Assembly: GCA_016286995.1 (NCBI GenBank)
Contig: JAEEVA010000013.1
Coordinates: 1-64,000 of the forward strand
DNA: 64,000 nucleotides
Direction: 5' to 3'
From: Prevotella sp.
GTDB lineage: Bacteria; Bacteroidota; Bacteroidia; Bacteroidales; Bacteroidaceae
The position numbers were made by a program, and so were the translations under genes. Position 1 is the first letter of the stretch. Each line of letters begins with the position of its first letter. Under the pieces are notes generated by a model, which searched no databases, was not told the DNA's origin, and worked only from the letters and a program-made list of their open reading frames with translations. Below, piece after piece: positions 49,401-57,189 of the stretch.

Positions 49401-52400
49401 ACCATAGCTGGAGGCGGTAAGCCCTATACGCTAACCTCTGTTGACATGGACGGCGACAATGAACCAGACTATTCATTAATGCTTCGTTTTAATGGTCGTA
49501 CAGTTTTCCATCCCGTAAAATACGATTTCCTGAATATTTTAGGTCTCGGCATGGCACAGAAGACTACTGGCGGTACAGGCTCTTATAATTTGGGTATTAT
49601 TCAGCCAAAATATTGGTTTGAAACCACCAACACATCACTCTTCCATGTTACCCAATTTGAATATGACCGTAGCGATCGTGGTGCATATCCCTATATTGTT
49701 CAGGGTGGTGTTATGGAGCAGTGGGTGAGTGGTCAAAATAACGGTGCCGCCAACAATACCACCTATTTCCATGTGGGCGGCAACGTGTGGTTCAAAGAGT
49801 TCCACCGTGGCACCCACCAGGATAAGAATCTACAGTCCAAACATCCACCAGTATCCGTTACTGGTGGTGACTATGACGAATTCTACCTTACTGGTCTCTA
49901 TACCGCAAATGTCGCTAGCTACGAAGATAATGCAGAGTGCTATATCAATGGTGGCCGCTTCGGTACAGTGGCAGGCGCTGCTATGGAAGGCATCGGTAAA
50001 AATGGTGGTGCGGACGACACAGGTAACATCACCTGGCAAGTGCAGAATGCTGACATTAGGGAATTCTATGCAGGTGGCATCAATGCTGCTAAACCCGTTA
50101 CCGGCAATCTCAGCACCACTATAACTGGAGGAAAGATTGACCTTTTCTGCGGCGGACCTAAGTTTGGTGACATGAGCACAGGCAAGACCGTTACCACCAA
50201 CGCAACAGATTGTATCTTTGGAACCTTCTTTGGTGCGGGCTATGGTGGTAATTCATATAGCCGCCAGGCACCGAGAAACCATAACAATTTAATAAACTTC
50301 CCACATAATGATAAAGATGCTGGCAATCACAATTCTTGGAACGATTGGCTGGATGATTATTATACACAATCCTACAGTGCTACTTACGGTGGTGTCTCCA
50401 CACAGTTCAGCTACCAGTTCCTGCCTATGTCTGGAAATGTTGACAACTGTGCACGTATTTTTGTGGAATATGTGAAGTTCTCGCTGGCTACCTGCCGCAA
50501 TGTCACCTCAACTCTGACTGGTTGCAAAATCACCGGCAATTTCTATGGTGGTGGTAGTTTGGGTAAGGTTGATGGGCCGGTCACTTCTACCCTTGAAAAT
50601 TGTATGGTTAATGGCAGTGTGTTCGGTGCTGGTTTCTCTGGTAATTTGCCCACAGTTGAAGTTGACAGTATCGGCTTTAGAGTCGAGCCTTATTATTATG
50701 AAGATCTTGGTACCTATCGTAAGGGCGTAAAGGGTGCCACTACCACCTATACTTGGGAGAAGAAAAAGAGTGGTGATCCTTGGATTAAGGATACAACCTT
50801 ATATACTACTGAAAATCTTGACGACCTCGGTACGGTTTCAGGTAATGTCACGTTGAATATTTTGGGTGACCAGACACAGATTATGGGTGACGTTTATGGC
50901 GGTGCTGCTGAGGCTAAGTCGAATACCAATTATTATAAAACTTCACCAACAGACACTGATCTTGCCACCAAGACTACCGTTAATCTGATAGGCGGAAAGA
51001 TTATGGGTGACGTATATGGTGGTGGTTTAGGACGACTGGCAAAGGATGCAGTAGGTACACCTGGCTCAGAAGGTTATCAGGCTGCAGTAGAAAAAGTAGA
51101 AGCTAATGTCGGCAATACTGTTGTAAACCTCAACGGTATGTCTGCAACCGAATATGCTTCCAATACAGCATTGTATAGCACTTGGGGCTTAGCGCAAAAT
51201 GAAGAAAGCGATCCATGGGTTGTACCTGACGAGACAAAAACAGAGAACGAGACTACAACCATAATACGTAAGGGATGTATATTGGCAGGAACCAATCAGT
51301 CGCGCGCCAACAATCACGGTCGCATCTTTGGCTGTAACAATCTGATGGGTACGCCAAAGGGTAGTGTAGTTGTAAATATCTATAAGACAAACGGTTTTGA
51401 AGGTCATGAAAGAACGCCAAGTAATAAACTGGATAACATCGATGACAATCAGCACTCATACGAGGTGCAGGCTGTCTATGGCGGAGGAAACCTTGCGGCA
51501 TACGAGCCTGATAATGATGCTGACAAGCATACTCAGGTGAACATCTATGGTTGCGACGACACCAGCATCAAGCAGGTGTATGGTGGTGGTAACGCAGCCT
51601 CAACACCAGCTACTCAGGTGGATGTCTATGGTACCTATGAGATTGAGGAACTGTTTGGTGGTGGAAACGGCAAGGATGACATTTCAAAGGATGGCGGTAC
51701 TACCTTTATCAAGAATCCTGGTGCCAACGTGGGCTTCAAGGAATACTGGGACGAGGAGAACGAAATAGACATGGTTGATTATGATACCAAAGAAGAAAGA
51801 CAGGGCGCAGACTTCATCGCAAACTATGTCTATGGCACTGGTGAGGCTCATGTGAATATCCATGGCGGTAGAATCCATCGTGTGTATGGCGGCTCCAATA
51901 CCAAGGGTAATGTGAAGACGGTGGCTGTCACTATGTTGGAGGAACTGAATGACGCTACGGGCAATCCTTGTTGCGAGTTCCATGTGGATGAGGCCTACGG
52001 TGGTGGTAAGAGTGCGCCAATGGACGGTGCATCACGATTAGAGATGGCGTGCATCCCTGGTCTGAAGAATGCCTACGGTGGTGCTGAAGCTGCCGATATC
52101 GCAAGCGATGTGACACTGAACATCACTAATGGGAACTTCGACCGTGTATTTGGCGGCAACAACGTCAGTGGCACCATTCATGGTACCATCACGGTGAACA
52201 TTGAGGAGACGGGCTGTCACCTCATCACCATCGGACAGCTCTATGGCGGTGGCAACCAAGCTGCCTATACAGGTCCCGAAATTCTTGACGATGAGAACAA
52301 TGGCACAGGTGTGTTCCAAGGTCCTACTGTGAACGTTAAGTCATTCACCAGCATCGGTGATGTCTATGGTGGCGGTTATGGTAAGACTGCCATCGTGACG

Positions 52401-52943
52401 GGTGACACCCACGTCAACATCAACGTCTGCGAAGGTAAGGATTTTGAAGGCAATCAAACAAAAGAAGAAAACCGAGCCGCCATCGCTACAAACTGGAAAT
52501 ATATCGACAAAAACGACAATAACAAGATCAAGGATGTAACGGAGAACCCCGGCTACAAGACCATCACATTCAGCGAATATTTAAGGACCGATGATGGCGG
52601 TTTTGTGGACGATGACGATGACGGCAACAGAGATGTAGTAGAGCGTTCTATCACGGTATTTTACCCAAAGCATACGCCTAAGGGAGATTCGGGAATTGAA
52701 ATTGGTGGCATCAACAACGTCTATGGCGGTGGCAATGCGGCCAAGGTTGTTGGCAGTACGCATGTTAACATTGGTACTGTAAGCGGAGATATTGCTTTTG
52801 AAACGCCGACGAGTATCACTGATCCTGATGAGCGAAAGCATCAAGTGAAGGGTGCTTCCATCGCGGGTAACGTCTATGGTGGCGGCAACGAAGCTGAAGT
52901 CACTGGTAATACAAATGTTAATGTTGGAGTAGCCCAGCCCTGA
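46491..52943 (+). CDS. Second giant YGGG-repeat secreted protein, 2150 aa, no sorting domain
   Basis: The start is uncertain. ATG 46491 gives a long basic n-region before the signal helix MLVISLVFLMLLSGISKAWG; ATGs at 46566 or 46620 are also possible. After the signal come a carbohydrate-binding-like region (about 20-260) and two chitobiase C-terminal-like segments (ATIYYTTDGSTP, AAIHYTTDGSPA). GLUG-type repeats (YVGGIVGLLDGSSRVINCFS) precede about 18 (V/L)(Y/F)GG motifs between about 1150 and 2150. The last unit, VYGGGNEAEVTGNTNVNVG, is cut off after VAQP, 2 bp before the next ATG, so the expected T9SS domain is missing. It is probably a truncated paralogue of the 4097-aa protein. Confidence 0.72.
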   Translation: MNNSIAKQRYISFNLFEAWKQSVSSMKASRLKHGNNSFLASKPMLVISLVFLMLLSGISKAWGQTDYSGVYYIGAVTHGDTPADNFYLCPTVNWKYYKSSSPFYTSYPTDTGMPFLTTYKCRGTAGYDAKEAVWYVEKHPSLDYYYIKHASDNKYLTYNAAFLANLGRVRVHLEATPADDYALFAIRYISSKDSYDIISKYVEDNIAEGNDPDGGRKYLNVNKGNQQSLEGTNADNSQAIMTGGIIGLWTAGSTENTGSGKFYLEPALSIAPPTITNNYTAENTFTITAAEGATIYYTTDGSTPTISDYTGTGTTSVTVNQTESMTVIKAIAKGANDATDPVPTLVTTYYLPVCEKPTIKVSGGTVTITCATAGAAIHYTTDGSPATASSTTYTEPFAKGSASTIRAVATKAGYVISSEGTLMPATQVSSSSEIEDMTGNYILADGFSSTSSIGTSGNPFKGTIDGNMVTISGLNHPLVAYANDATIKNIILDNVSISSGTNVGAICAEATGDTRIYNCGVLATNSTVMTDEDGYTAITSCSSTISGSNYVGGIVGLLDGSSRVINCFSYANVSGGTVGGIVGYNNVATTASNLKTMVMNCMYYGEVSGTSIAPIYNGEKITNDGDDNGVNNFNYFRLESSYIENTTLTKVYNCALGAETRYLQRFEFFRHLLNSNRELAAWWATGSPDNKDEMMKWVLEPSQIGSSTPYPVLKAPGYYPSVVNIDAENAPLATERNKGGKLGTLSVEIQSGSGAVFGAPEGAYITQSRLELNITDKDFDHFNFNYYKVQLPYYNDVGTGNYTGNRVVTGWKIVSVTTDGSVTPYNSFTTGDDAPAYNFADRKCIAKDIYSETNKRVFNQGAYWDVPEGVTGITIQPYWGNAVYLSDAYWDVTYKNSGTDAMVTPVNVDNVGGGQHYGNGEKFNSQTVYTNIGDAIASTALYAGTNEATYSARSVYDYAVVLVGNYHHNSTIAGGGKPYTLTSVDMDGDNEPDYSLMLRFNGRTVFHPVKYDFLNILGLGMAQKTTGGTGSYNLGIIQPKYWFETTNTSLFHVTQFEYDRSDRGAYPYIVQGGVMEQWVSGQNNGAANNTTYFHVGGNVWFKEFHRGTHQDKNLQSKHPPVSVTGGDYDEFYLTGLYTANVASYEDNAECYINGGRFGTVAGAAMEGIGKNGGADDTGNITWQVQNADIREFYAGGINAAKPVTGNLSTTITGGKIDLFCGGPKFGDMSTGKTVTTNATDCIFGTFFGAGYGGNSYSRQAPRNHNNLINFPHNDKDAGNHNSWNDWLDDYYTQSYSATYGGVSTQFSYQFLPMSGNVDNCARIFVEYVKFSLATCRNVTSTLTGCKITGNFYGGGSLGKVDGPVTSTLENCMVNGSVFGAGFSGNLPTVEVDSIGFRVEPYYYEDLGTYRKGVKGATTTYTWEKKKSGDPWIKDTTLYTTENLDDLGTVSGNVTLNILGDQTQIMGDVYGGAAEAKSNTNYYKTSPTDTDLATKTTVNLIGGKIMGDVYGGGLGRLAKDAVGTPGSEGYQAAVEKVEANVGNTVVNLNGMSATEYASNTALYSTWGLAQNEESDPWVVPDETKTENETTTIIRKGCILAGTNQSRANNHGRIFGCNNLMGTPKGSVVVNIYKTNGFEGHERTPSNKLDNIDDNQHSYEVQAVYGGGNLAAYEPDNDADKHTQVNIYGCDDTSIKQVYGGGNAASTPATQVDVYGTYEIEELFGGGNGKDDISKDGGTTFIKNPGANVGFKEYWDEENEIDMVDYDTKEERQGADFIANYVYGTGEAHVNIHGGRIHRVYGGSNTKGNVKTVAVTMLEELNDATGNPCCEFHVDEAYGGGKSAPMDGASRLEMACIPGLKNAYGGAEAADIASDVTLNITNGNFDRVFGGNNVSGTIHGTITVNIEETGCHLITIGQLYGGGNQAAYTGPEILDDENNGTGVFQGPTVNVKSFTSIGDVYGGGYGKTAIVTGDTHVNINVCEGKDFEGNQTKEENRAAIATNWKYIDKNDNNKIKDVTENPGYKTITFSEYLRTDDGGFVDDDDDGNRDVVERSITVFYPKHTPKGDSGIEIGGINNVYGGGNAAKVVGSTHVNIGTVSGDIAFETPTSITDPDERKHQVKGASIAGNVYGGGNEAEVTGNTNVNVGVAQP
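46536..46622. repeat. Four 22-bp dyad repeats at the start of the second giant gene
   Basis: TTTGAAGCATGGAAACAA, TTTCAAGCATGAAAGCAA, TTTGAAGCATGGAAACAA and TTTCTGGCATCGAAACC follow each other at exact 22-bp steps (46536, 46558, 46580, 46602). Each is a dyad around GCATG. They lie in the possible N-terminal coding region before the signal helix. Confidence 0.7.
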
Positions 52944-52945
52944 TT

Positions 52946-54328
52946 ATGGAGAATATTGAAATGGCTAAATTAGAAAGGGCGAACTTCGGCAGCCGCTTGG
53001 GAGTGATTCTGGCGACTGCTGGCAGTGCCGTAGGTTTGGGCAATGTATGGCGCTTCCCCTATATGGCTGGTGAAAACGGTGGTGCCGTCTTTATCCTGAT
53101 TTATGTCATCTGCGTGTTATTGTTGGGCATTCCATGTATGATCAGTGAGTTTATCATCGGTCGTCATGGCAGGGCTAACACTGCACGGGCCTTTTCGAAG
53201 TTGTCAGGTGGCGGTCCATGGTCGCTCATCGGCTACATGGGCATACTGACGGGATTCCTCATTATCGGCTACTATGCCGTGGTGGCGGGCTGGTGTCTGC
53301 AATACATCTGGGCATCGCTGATTGGTCACATGCAGGGGTCACCGGAATATTTCAAGGAATACTTTACTGAACTGAGCACCAACCACGTGAAGCCAGTGTT
53401 ATGGACGGTCATCATCCTGTTCATGAGCTATTTTATCGTCGAACATGGCATACGCGACGGCATCGAGCGTGCTTCGAAAATGATGATGCCCACATTGTTC
53501 TTCCTGCTACTGATTATCGTGGGAGCATCGTGCATGCTGCCCAATGCCGGAAAGGGTATTGAGTTTCTGTTCAAACCTGACTTTACGAAAATCAACAGCG
53601 ACGTATTCTTGGCAGCACTCGGTCAGGCATTCTATTCGCTGAGTATCGGCATGGGCGCCTTGTGTACCTACGCCAGCTACTTCTCGAAACAGACCAATCT
53701 CACGGGTTCTGCCATCCAGATTGGTGTCATCGACAGCATGGTGGCCGTACTGGCCGGTCTGATGATATTCCCTGCTGCATTCTCTGTAGGCGTCAGTCCC
53801 GACAGTGGGCCGTCGCTTATCTTCATTACGCTGCCCAACGTATTTTCGCAGGCCTTTGCCGACATTCCTATGGCTGGTTATGTCATTGCCCTGTTGTTCT
53901 TTGTACTGCTGTCACTGGCCGCCCTGACATCGCTGATGTCGCTTCACGAGGTGGTAACGGCATTTATCCATGAAGAACTGGTCATCACTCGCAAAAAGGC
54001 TGCACTCTTGGTTACTGCCTCTACGGCTGTTATCGGTGCCTTCTGTTCGTTGTCACTTGGTGCCGTGGGTGATAGCATGATGTTCTTTGGCAAGTCGCTC
54101 TTCGACTGGTTCGATTTCATCACCGGCCAGATATTCCTCCCCATTGTAGGTTTCCTGACCTGTATCTTCATCGGTTGGTTTGTGCCGCATAAGGTGGTGC
54201 ACGACGAGTTTACCAACTGGGGAACATTGCGCGGACGCTTCTTCCACCTCTTCCTCTTCCTGGTAAAATATGTCTGTCCACTGGCCATCCTGCTCATCTT
54301 CCTTCACCAGCTGGGACTAATAAATTAG
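52946..54328 (+). CDS. Sodium:neurotransmitter symporter family transporter 1
   Basis: 460 residues with 11-12 predicted membrane helices. The first unwound helix reads ILATAGSAVGLGNVWRFPYMAGENGGAV, split by the GLGNVWRFPY sodium and substrate site of the NSS (SLC6/LeuT) family. Bacterial members take up amino acids, often tryptophan, tyrosine or other hydrophobic ones, with sodium. The gene begins 2 bp after the stop of the truncated giant gene. Its TAG stop runs into the left inverted repeat of the DUF559 cassette. A second, closely similar transporter follows, so this is a tandem duplication. Confidence 0.92.
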   Translation: MENIEMAKLERANFGSRLGVILATAGSAVGLGNVWRFPYMAGENGGAVFILIYVICVLLLGIPCMISEFIIGRHGRANTARAFSKLSGGGPWSLIGYMGILTGFLIIGYYAVVAGWCLQYIWASLIGHMQGSPEYFKEYFTELSTNHVKPVLWTVIILFMSYFIVEHGIRDGIERASKMMMPTLFFLLLIIVGASCMLPNAGKGIEFLFKPDFTKINSDVFLAALGQAFYSLSIGMGALCTYASYFSKQTNLTGSAIQIGVIDSMVAVLAGLMIFPAAFSVGVSPDSGPSLIFITLPNVFSQAFADIPMAGYVIALLFFVLLSLAALTSLMSLHEVVTAFIHEELVITRKKAALLVTASTAVIGAFCSLSLGAVGDSMMFFGKSLFDWFDFITGQIFLPIVGFLTCIFIGWFVPHKVVHDEFTNWGTLRGRFFHLFLFLVKYVCPLAILLIFLHQLGLIN

Positions 54329-54781
54329 CCCCCTAAGTTAGGGGGTTGGGGGTCTGAACTAAGGAATTACTATTATGAATTATTCAAATCATCCTGCAAC
54401 AAAAGAATATCGTCAGTTGTTACGAAAGACTGAAACGCCCATGGAGCGAAAACTATGGCATTACCAAAAAGAACGACAACTGGATGGATACAAATTTCGG
54501 CAACAACATGGTTTTGGTCCGTATGTGTTAGATTTTTACTGTCCAAGATTAAGATTATGTATAGAATTGGATGGAGGGATTCATGAAGACCAACAAGTTA
54601 AGTTGAAAGATGAAATCAGGACAGAGTTTCTAAATGAGAATAGAATAAAAGTAATTAGATTCTCTAATGAAGAGGTAGAGAAAAATATTAATTCTGTATT
54701 AAACATAATTAGAGCGTTTATTATCAATGAGTGTAAGGAATAATGGCTGTTCAGACCCCCAACCCCCTAACTTAGGGGGCT
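54327..54781 (+). mobile_element. Candidate cassette: DUF559 gene between perfect 33-bp inverted repeats
   Basis: The left repeat (54327-54359) and right repeat (54749-54781) are perfect reverse complements. Each contains a 17-base dyad CCCCCTAAGTTAGGGGG followed by TTGGGGGTCTGAAC. The 455-bp unit contains only the DUF559 gene. It starts on the TAG stop of transporter 1, and its right repeat is now translated as the N-terminus of transporter 2. I see no transposase and no obvious target duplication. A related half-element lies inside the GHMP kinase gene. Confidence 0.65.
54375..54743 (+). CDS. DUF559 (Vsr-like PD-(D/E)XK) endonuclease domain protein
   Basis: 122 residues. The family signature is LRKTETPMERKLWHYQKERQ and GYKFRQQHGFGPYVLDFYCP, followed by RLRLCIELDGGIH, giving the PD-(D/E)XK-like Asp ... 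Glu-x-Asp core. Proteins of this kind are often predicted DNA nucleases, with no proven function that I know of. The gene is A+T-rich compared with the flanking transporters and is wrapped in inverted repeats. It shares 17 bp with the start of transporter 2. It is most likely cargo of, or the enzyme behind, the small mobile unit. Confidence 0.82.
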   Translation: MNYSNHPATKEYRQLLRKTETPMERKLWHYQKERQLDGYKFRQQHGFGPYVLDFYCPRLRLCIELDGGIHEDQQVKLKDEIRTEFLNENRIKVIRFSNEEVEKNINSVLNIIRAFIINECKE

Positions 54782-56133
54782 TAAAACGTGGAAAATTCGG
54801 AAGCAAGATTGGTATTGTGCTGGCGACGGCAGGGTCGGCAGTAGGACTCGGCAACGTGTGGCGCTTCCCCTATATGGCTGGTGAGAACGGTGGTGCGGCT
54901 TTTATCCTTATCTATATTGCCTGTATCTTCCTGTTGGGCATACCGGGCATGCTGGGCGAATTCGTCGTGGGCCGCCATGCCCAGGCCAATGCCGCCCGTG
55001 CCTACGACGCACTCAGCGGTGGTCGTCCGTGGAAGTTAGTAGGCTACTTAGGCATCCTGACCTCGACCATCATCCTCGGCTTCTATGCTGTTGTGGCAGG
55101 CTGGTGCCTGCAATACCTCTTTGCATCCTTGGCCGGACAGGTCATGGGCGATGTCGACTACGTCAAGAACTACTTTGTGGAATTCTCCAGCAATGCGGTG
55201 AAACCCGTGGTGTGGGGCATTGCGTTTATCGCAGTTACCCATCTGGTGGTGGTACGCGGTATTCGCAGCGGCATTGAAAAGGTTTCTAAGATACTCATGC
55301 CCATCCTGCTGATTCTGCTCGTCATCATCGTTATTGCTTCATGCATGCTGCCTGGTGCAATGGCTGGCGTACGCTTCCTGTTGCAGCCCGACTTCTCGAA
55401 GTTGAGCAGTCACGTTATGCTTGACGCCCTGGGACAGGCCTTCTTCTCGCTGTCATTAGGTACGGCCTGTCTGTGTACTTATGCCAGCTACTTCTCAAAA
55501 GACACCAACCTGTTGAATTCTGCCGGTCAGATAGCCCTGCTCGACACGATTATCGCCATTCTGGCCGGGTTGATGATATTCCCCGCTGCGGCATCCGTAG
55601 GTGTCAGTCCTGACAGCGGGCCATCGCTCATCTTCATCACCCTGCCCAACGTGTTCTCGCAGGCCTTTGCCGCAGTACCCGTCATCGGTTACATCATCAG
55701 CATCCTGTTCTATGCCTTGCTGGTGTTTGCCGCCCTGACCAGTACCATTTCCATGCATGAGATCGGTACGGCATTCTTTACTGAGGAATTGCACGTGCCG
55801 CGTAAGAAGTCGGCATGGGTGATAACTGTCGTAGCCTCCATCATCTGTGTGTTCTGTGCATTATCCGTTGGAGCCTATACCAACATCAAAATGTTAGGTT
55901 ATTCGCTGATGGACTTCTGCGATATGCTGACTGCTGACTTCATGTTGCCGCTGGGTGGTATGCTCACTTGCCTGTTTGTAGGCTGGTATATCCCACGTCA
56001 GGTGGTACGCGACGAGTTCACCAATAGCGGTACACTCAGTGCCCGTTTCTTTGGCATCTGGCTCTTTGCCGTCCGTTACGTGTGTCCCATCTGCATCTTG
56101 CTTATCTTCCTTCATCAGTTAGGCGTGCTATGA
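54727..56133 (+). CDS. NSS family transporter 2 with N-terminus rewritten by the cassette
   Basis: 468 residues, highly similar to transporter 1 over KIGIVLATAGSAVGLGNVW, RFPYMAGENGGAAF and the C-terminal CILLIFLHQLGVL. The first 20 or so residues (MSVRNNGCSDPQPPNLGGLK) are encoded by the end of the DUF559 gene and by the right inverted repeat, not by ancestral transporter sequence. The next in-frame start (GTG in GIVLA) would cut into the first helix, so ATG 54727 is the best choice. The protein should still fold because the membrane domain is intact from RGKFGSKIG onward. The HhH protein gene overlaps its stop by ATGA. Confidence 0.85.
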   Translation: MSVRNNGCSDPQPPNLGGLKRGKFGSKIGIVLATAGSAVGLGNVWRFPYMAGENGGAAFILIYIACIFLLGIPGMLGEFVVGRHAQANAARAYDALSGGRPWKLVGYLGILTSTIILGFYAVVAGWCLQYLFASLAGQVMGDVDYVKNYFVEFSSNAVKPVVWGIAFIAVTHLVVVRGIRSGIEKVSKILMPILLILLVIIVIASCMLPGAMAGVRFLLQPDFSKLSSHVMLDALGQAFFSLSLGTACLCTYASYFSKDTNLLNSAGQIALLDTIIAILAGLMIFPAAASVGVSPDSGPSLIFITLPNVFSQAFAAVPVIGYIISILFYALLVFAALTSTISMHEIGTAFFTEELHVPRKKSAWVITVVASIICVFCALSVGAYTNIKMLGYSLMDFCDMLTADFMLPLGGMLTCLFVGWYIPRQVVRDEFTNSGTLSARFFGIWLFAVRYVCPICILLIFLHQLGVL

Positions 56134-57014
56134 ACCGTAACGACCGTCGTATAACCCTTGCAGCACTTGTCGTTGGCACCATCGCATTGGTTGCTGTCTG
56201 GTTCTTGGGGCGTTATGCACCATCGTCTGACGATGCCCCGATGCTGCTTCAGTCCCGTAAGTCTCACCAGACCCGCCGCCCTGCCCAGCGCAGTCCAAAG
56301 TATTTTGCGACGGAGTCGCGAAAAGTAGAGCGTTTCCCTTTTGACCCCAATACCGCAGACTCTACCCAGTTTCTCCGTTTAGGACTTCAACCCTGGCAGG
56401 TGCGTAACATCTATAAGTACCGCGCCCGTGGCGGCATCTATCGCAAGAAGGAAGACTTTGCCCGACTGTATGGTCTCACCGTCAAACAGTATCGCGAGCT
56501 GGAACCCTATATCCGTATTTCCCGTGACTACCAACCGGCAGCGATGCTGGTAGGAGGGACGAGAGAATCTAGGGAAGCTAGAGAAACGAGAGATTCTAGT
56601 TTGCGTTATCCGGTGAAGATCAAGGAAAACGAACACGTCGTACTCAACACCGCTGACACTTCTCAACTCAAGACCGTGCCAGGCATTGGTTCCTACTATG
56701 CCAAGGAGATTGTCCGTCACGGCAAGTGGCTGGGCGGCTACGTCAGTGTCGATCAACTGGATGAAATCGAGGGTTTCCCTCAGGAAGCTAAGCAGTATTT
56801 CATCGTTCAGAATGCACAACCCAAGCGTCTCAATGTCAACCGCCTGACATTGGAACAGCTACGGCGTCATCCATATATCAATTATTATCAGGCCAAGGCC
56901 ATTGTCGACTACCGTCGCCTGCATGGTCCCATCACATCTCTACAAGACTTAAGGCTTTCCAAAGACTTTCCTACAGAGTCAATCAAGCGGTTAGAGCCTT
57001 ACGTGGAATTCTAA
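56130..57014 (+). CDS. Membrane-anchored helix-hairpin-helix (ComEA-like) protein
   Basis: 294 residues from an ATG overlapping the transporter stop (ATGA). One N-terminal membrane helix (ITLAALVVGTIALVAVWFL) is followed by a basic linker and repeated HhH/ComEA segments: FDPNTADSTQFLRLGLQPWQ, LNTADTSQLKTVPGIGSYYA and LNVNRLTLEQLRRHPYINYY. HhH motifs bind DNA without sequence specificity, so DNA uptake or nucleoid-envelope contact is possible. Residues 144-157 are a tripeptide repeat (R-E/D-x)4 encoded by a period-9 DNA array that appears inserted. Transcription probably comes from the transporter. Confidence 0.78.
   Translation: MNRNDRRITLAALVVGTIALVAVWFLGRYAPSSDDAPMLLQSRKSHQTRRPAQRSPKYFATESRKVERFPFDPNTADSTQFLRLGLQPWQVRNIYKYRARGGIYRKKEDFARLYGLTVKQYRELEPYIRISRDYQPAAMLVGGTRESREARETRDSSLRYPVKIKENEHVVLNTADTSQLKTVPGIGSYYAKEIVRHGKWLGGYVSVDQLDEIEGFPQEAKQYFIVQNAQPKRLNVNRLTLEQLRRHPYINYYQAKAIVDYRRLHGPITSLQDLRLSKDFPTESIKRLEPYVEF
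56560..56599 (+). repeat. Intragenic period-9 array in the HhH gene
   Basis: GAGAATCTA, GGGAAGCTA, GAGAAACGA and GAGATTCTA follow in tandem. As a multiple of three, the array keeps the frame and adds RES-REA-RET-RDS to the protein between two HhH segments. Confidence 0.7.
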
Positions 57015-57022
57015 CTTGAAAG

Positions 57023-57083
57023 CAAATTCAGTGAAATTGGTCACCAAATTCACTGAAATTGGTCACCAAATTCAGTGAATTTG
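57023..57083. repeat. Three 22-bp palindromic repeats after the HhH gene
   Basis: CAAATTCAGTGAAATTG, CAAATTCACTGAAATTG and CAAATTCAGTGAATTTG start at 57023, 57045 and 57067, with GTCAC spacers. They belong to the same family as 23581-23641 and begin 9 bp after a stop codon. The rest of this gap to 57150 shows nothing else clear. Confidence 0.8.
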
Positions 57084-57150
57084 CTGTGCAATCAGATAGA
57101 ACCTTCGCGCTAACTGAAGCATGATTTTTTGAAGAAAAACGAGAAAACGT

Positions 57151-57181
57151 TTTGAACTTTGCATTCTTTTTCGTATCTTTG
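57151..57181 (+). promoter_or_regulatory. Promoter of folP-cdaA
   Basis: TTTG (57151-57154), 19 bases, then TTCG-TATCTTTG (-7 box 57174-57181). The box ends 8 nt before the folP ATG, leaving a leader of only a few nucleotides. Confidence 0.8.
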
Positions 57182-57189
57182 TGGCAGAT

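Noticed and set aside
57023..57083. Possible mini-CRISPR array
   Set aside because: The 17-bp palindromes are spaced by identical 5-bp GTCAC sequences. There are no unique spacers and no cas genes.
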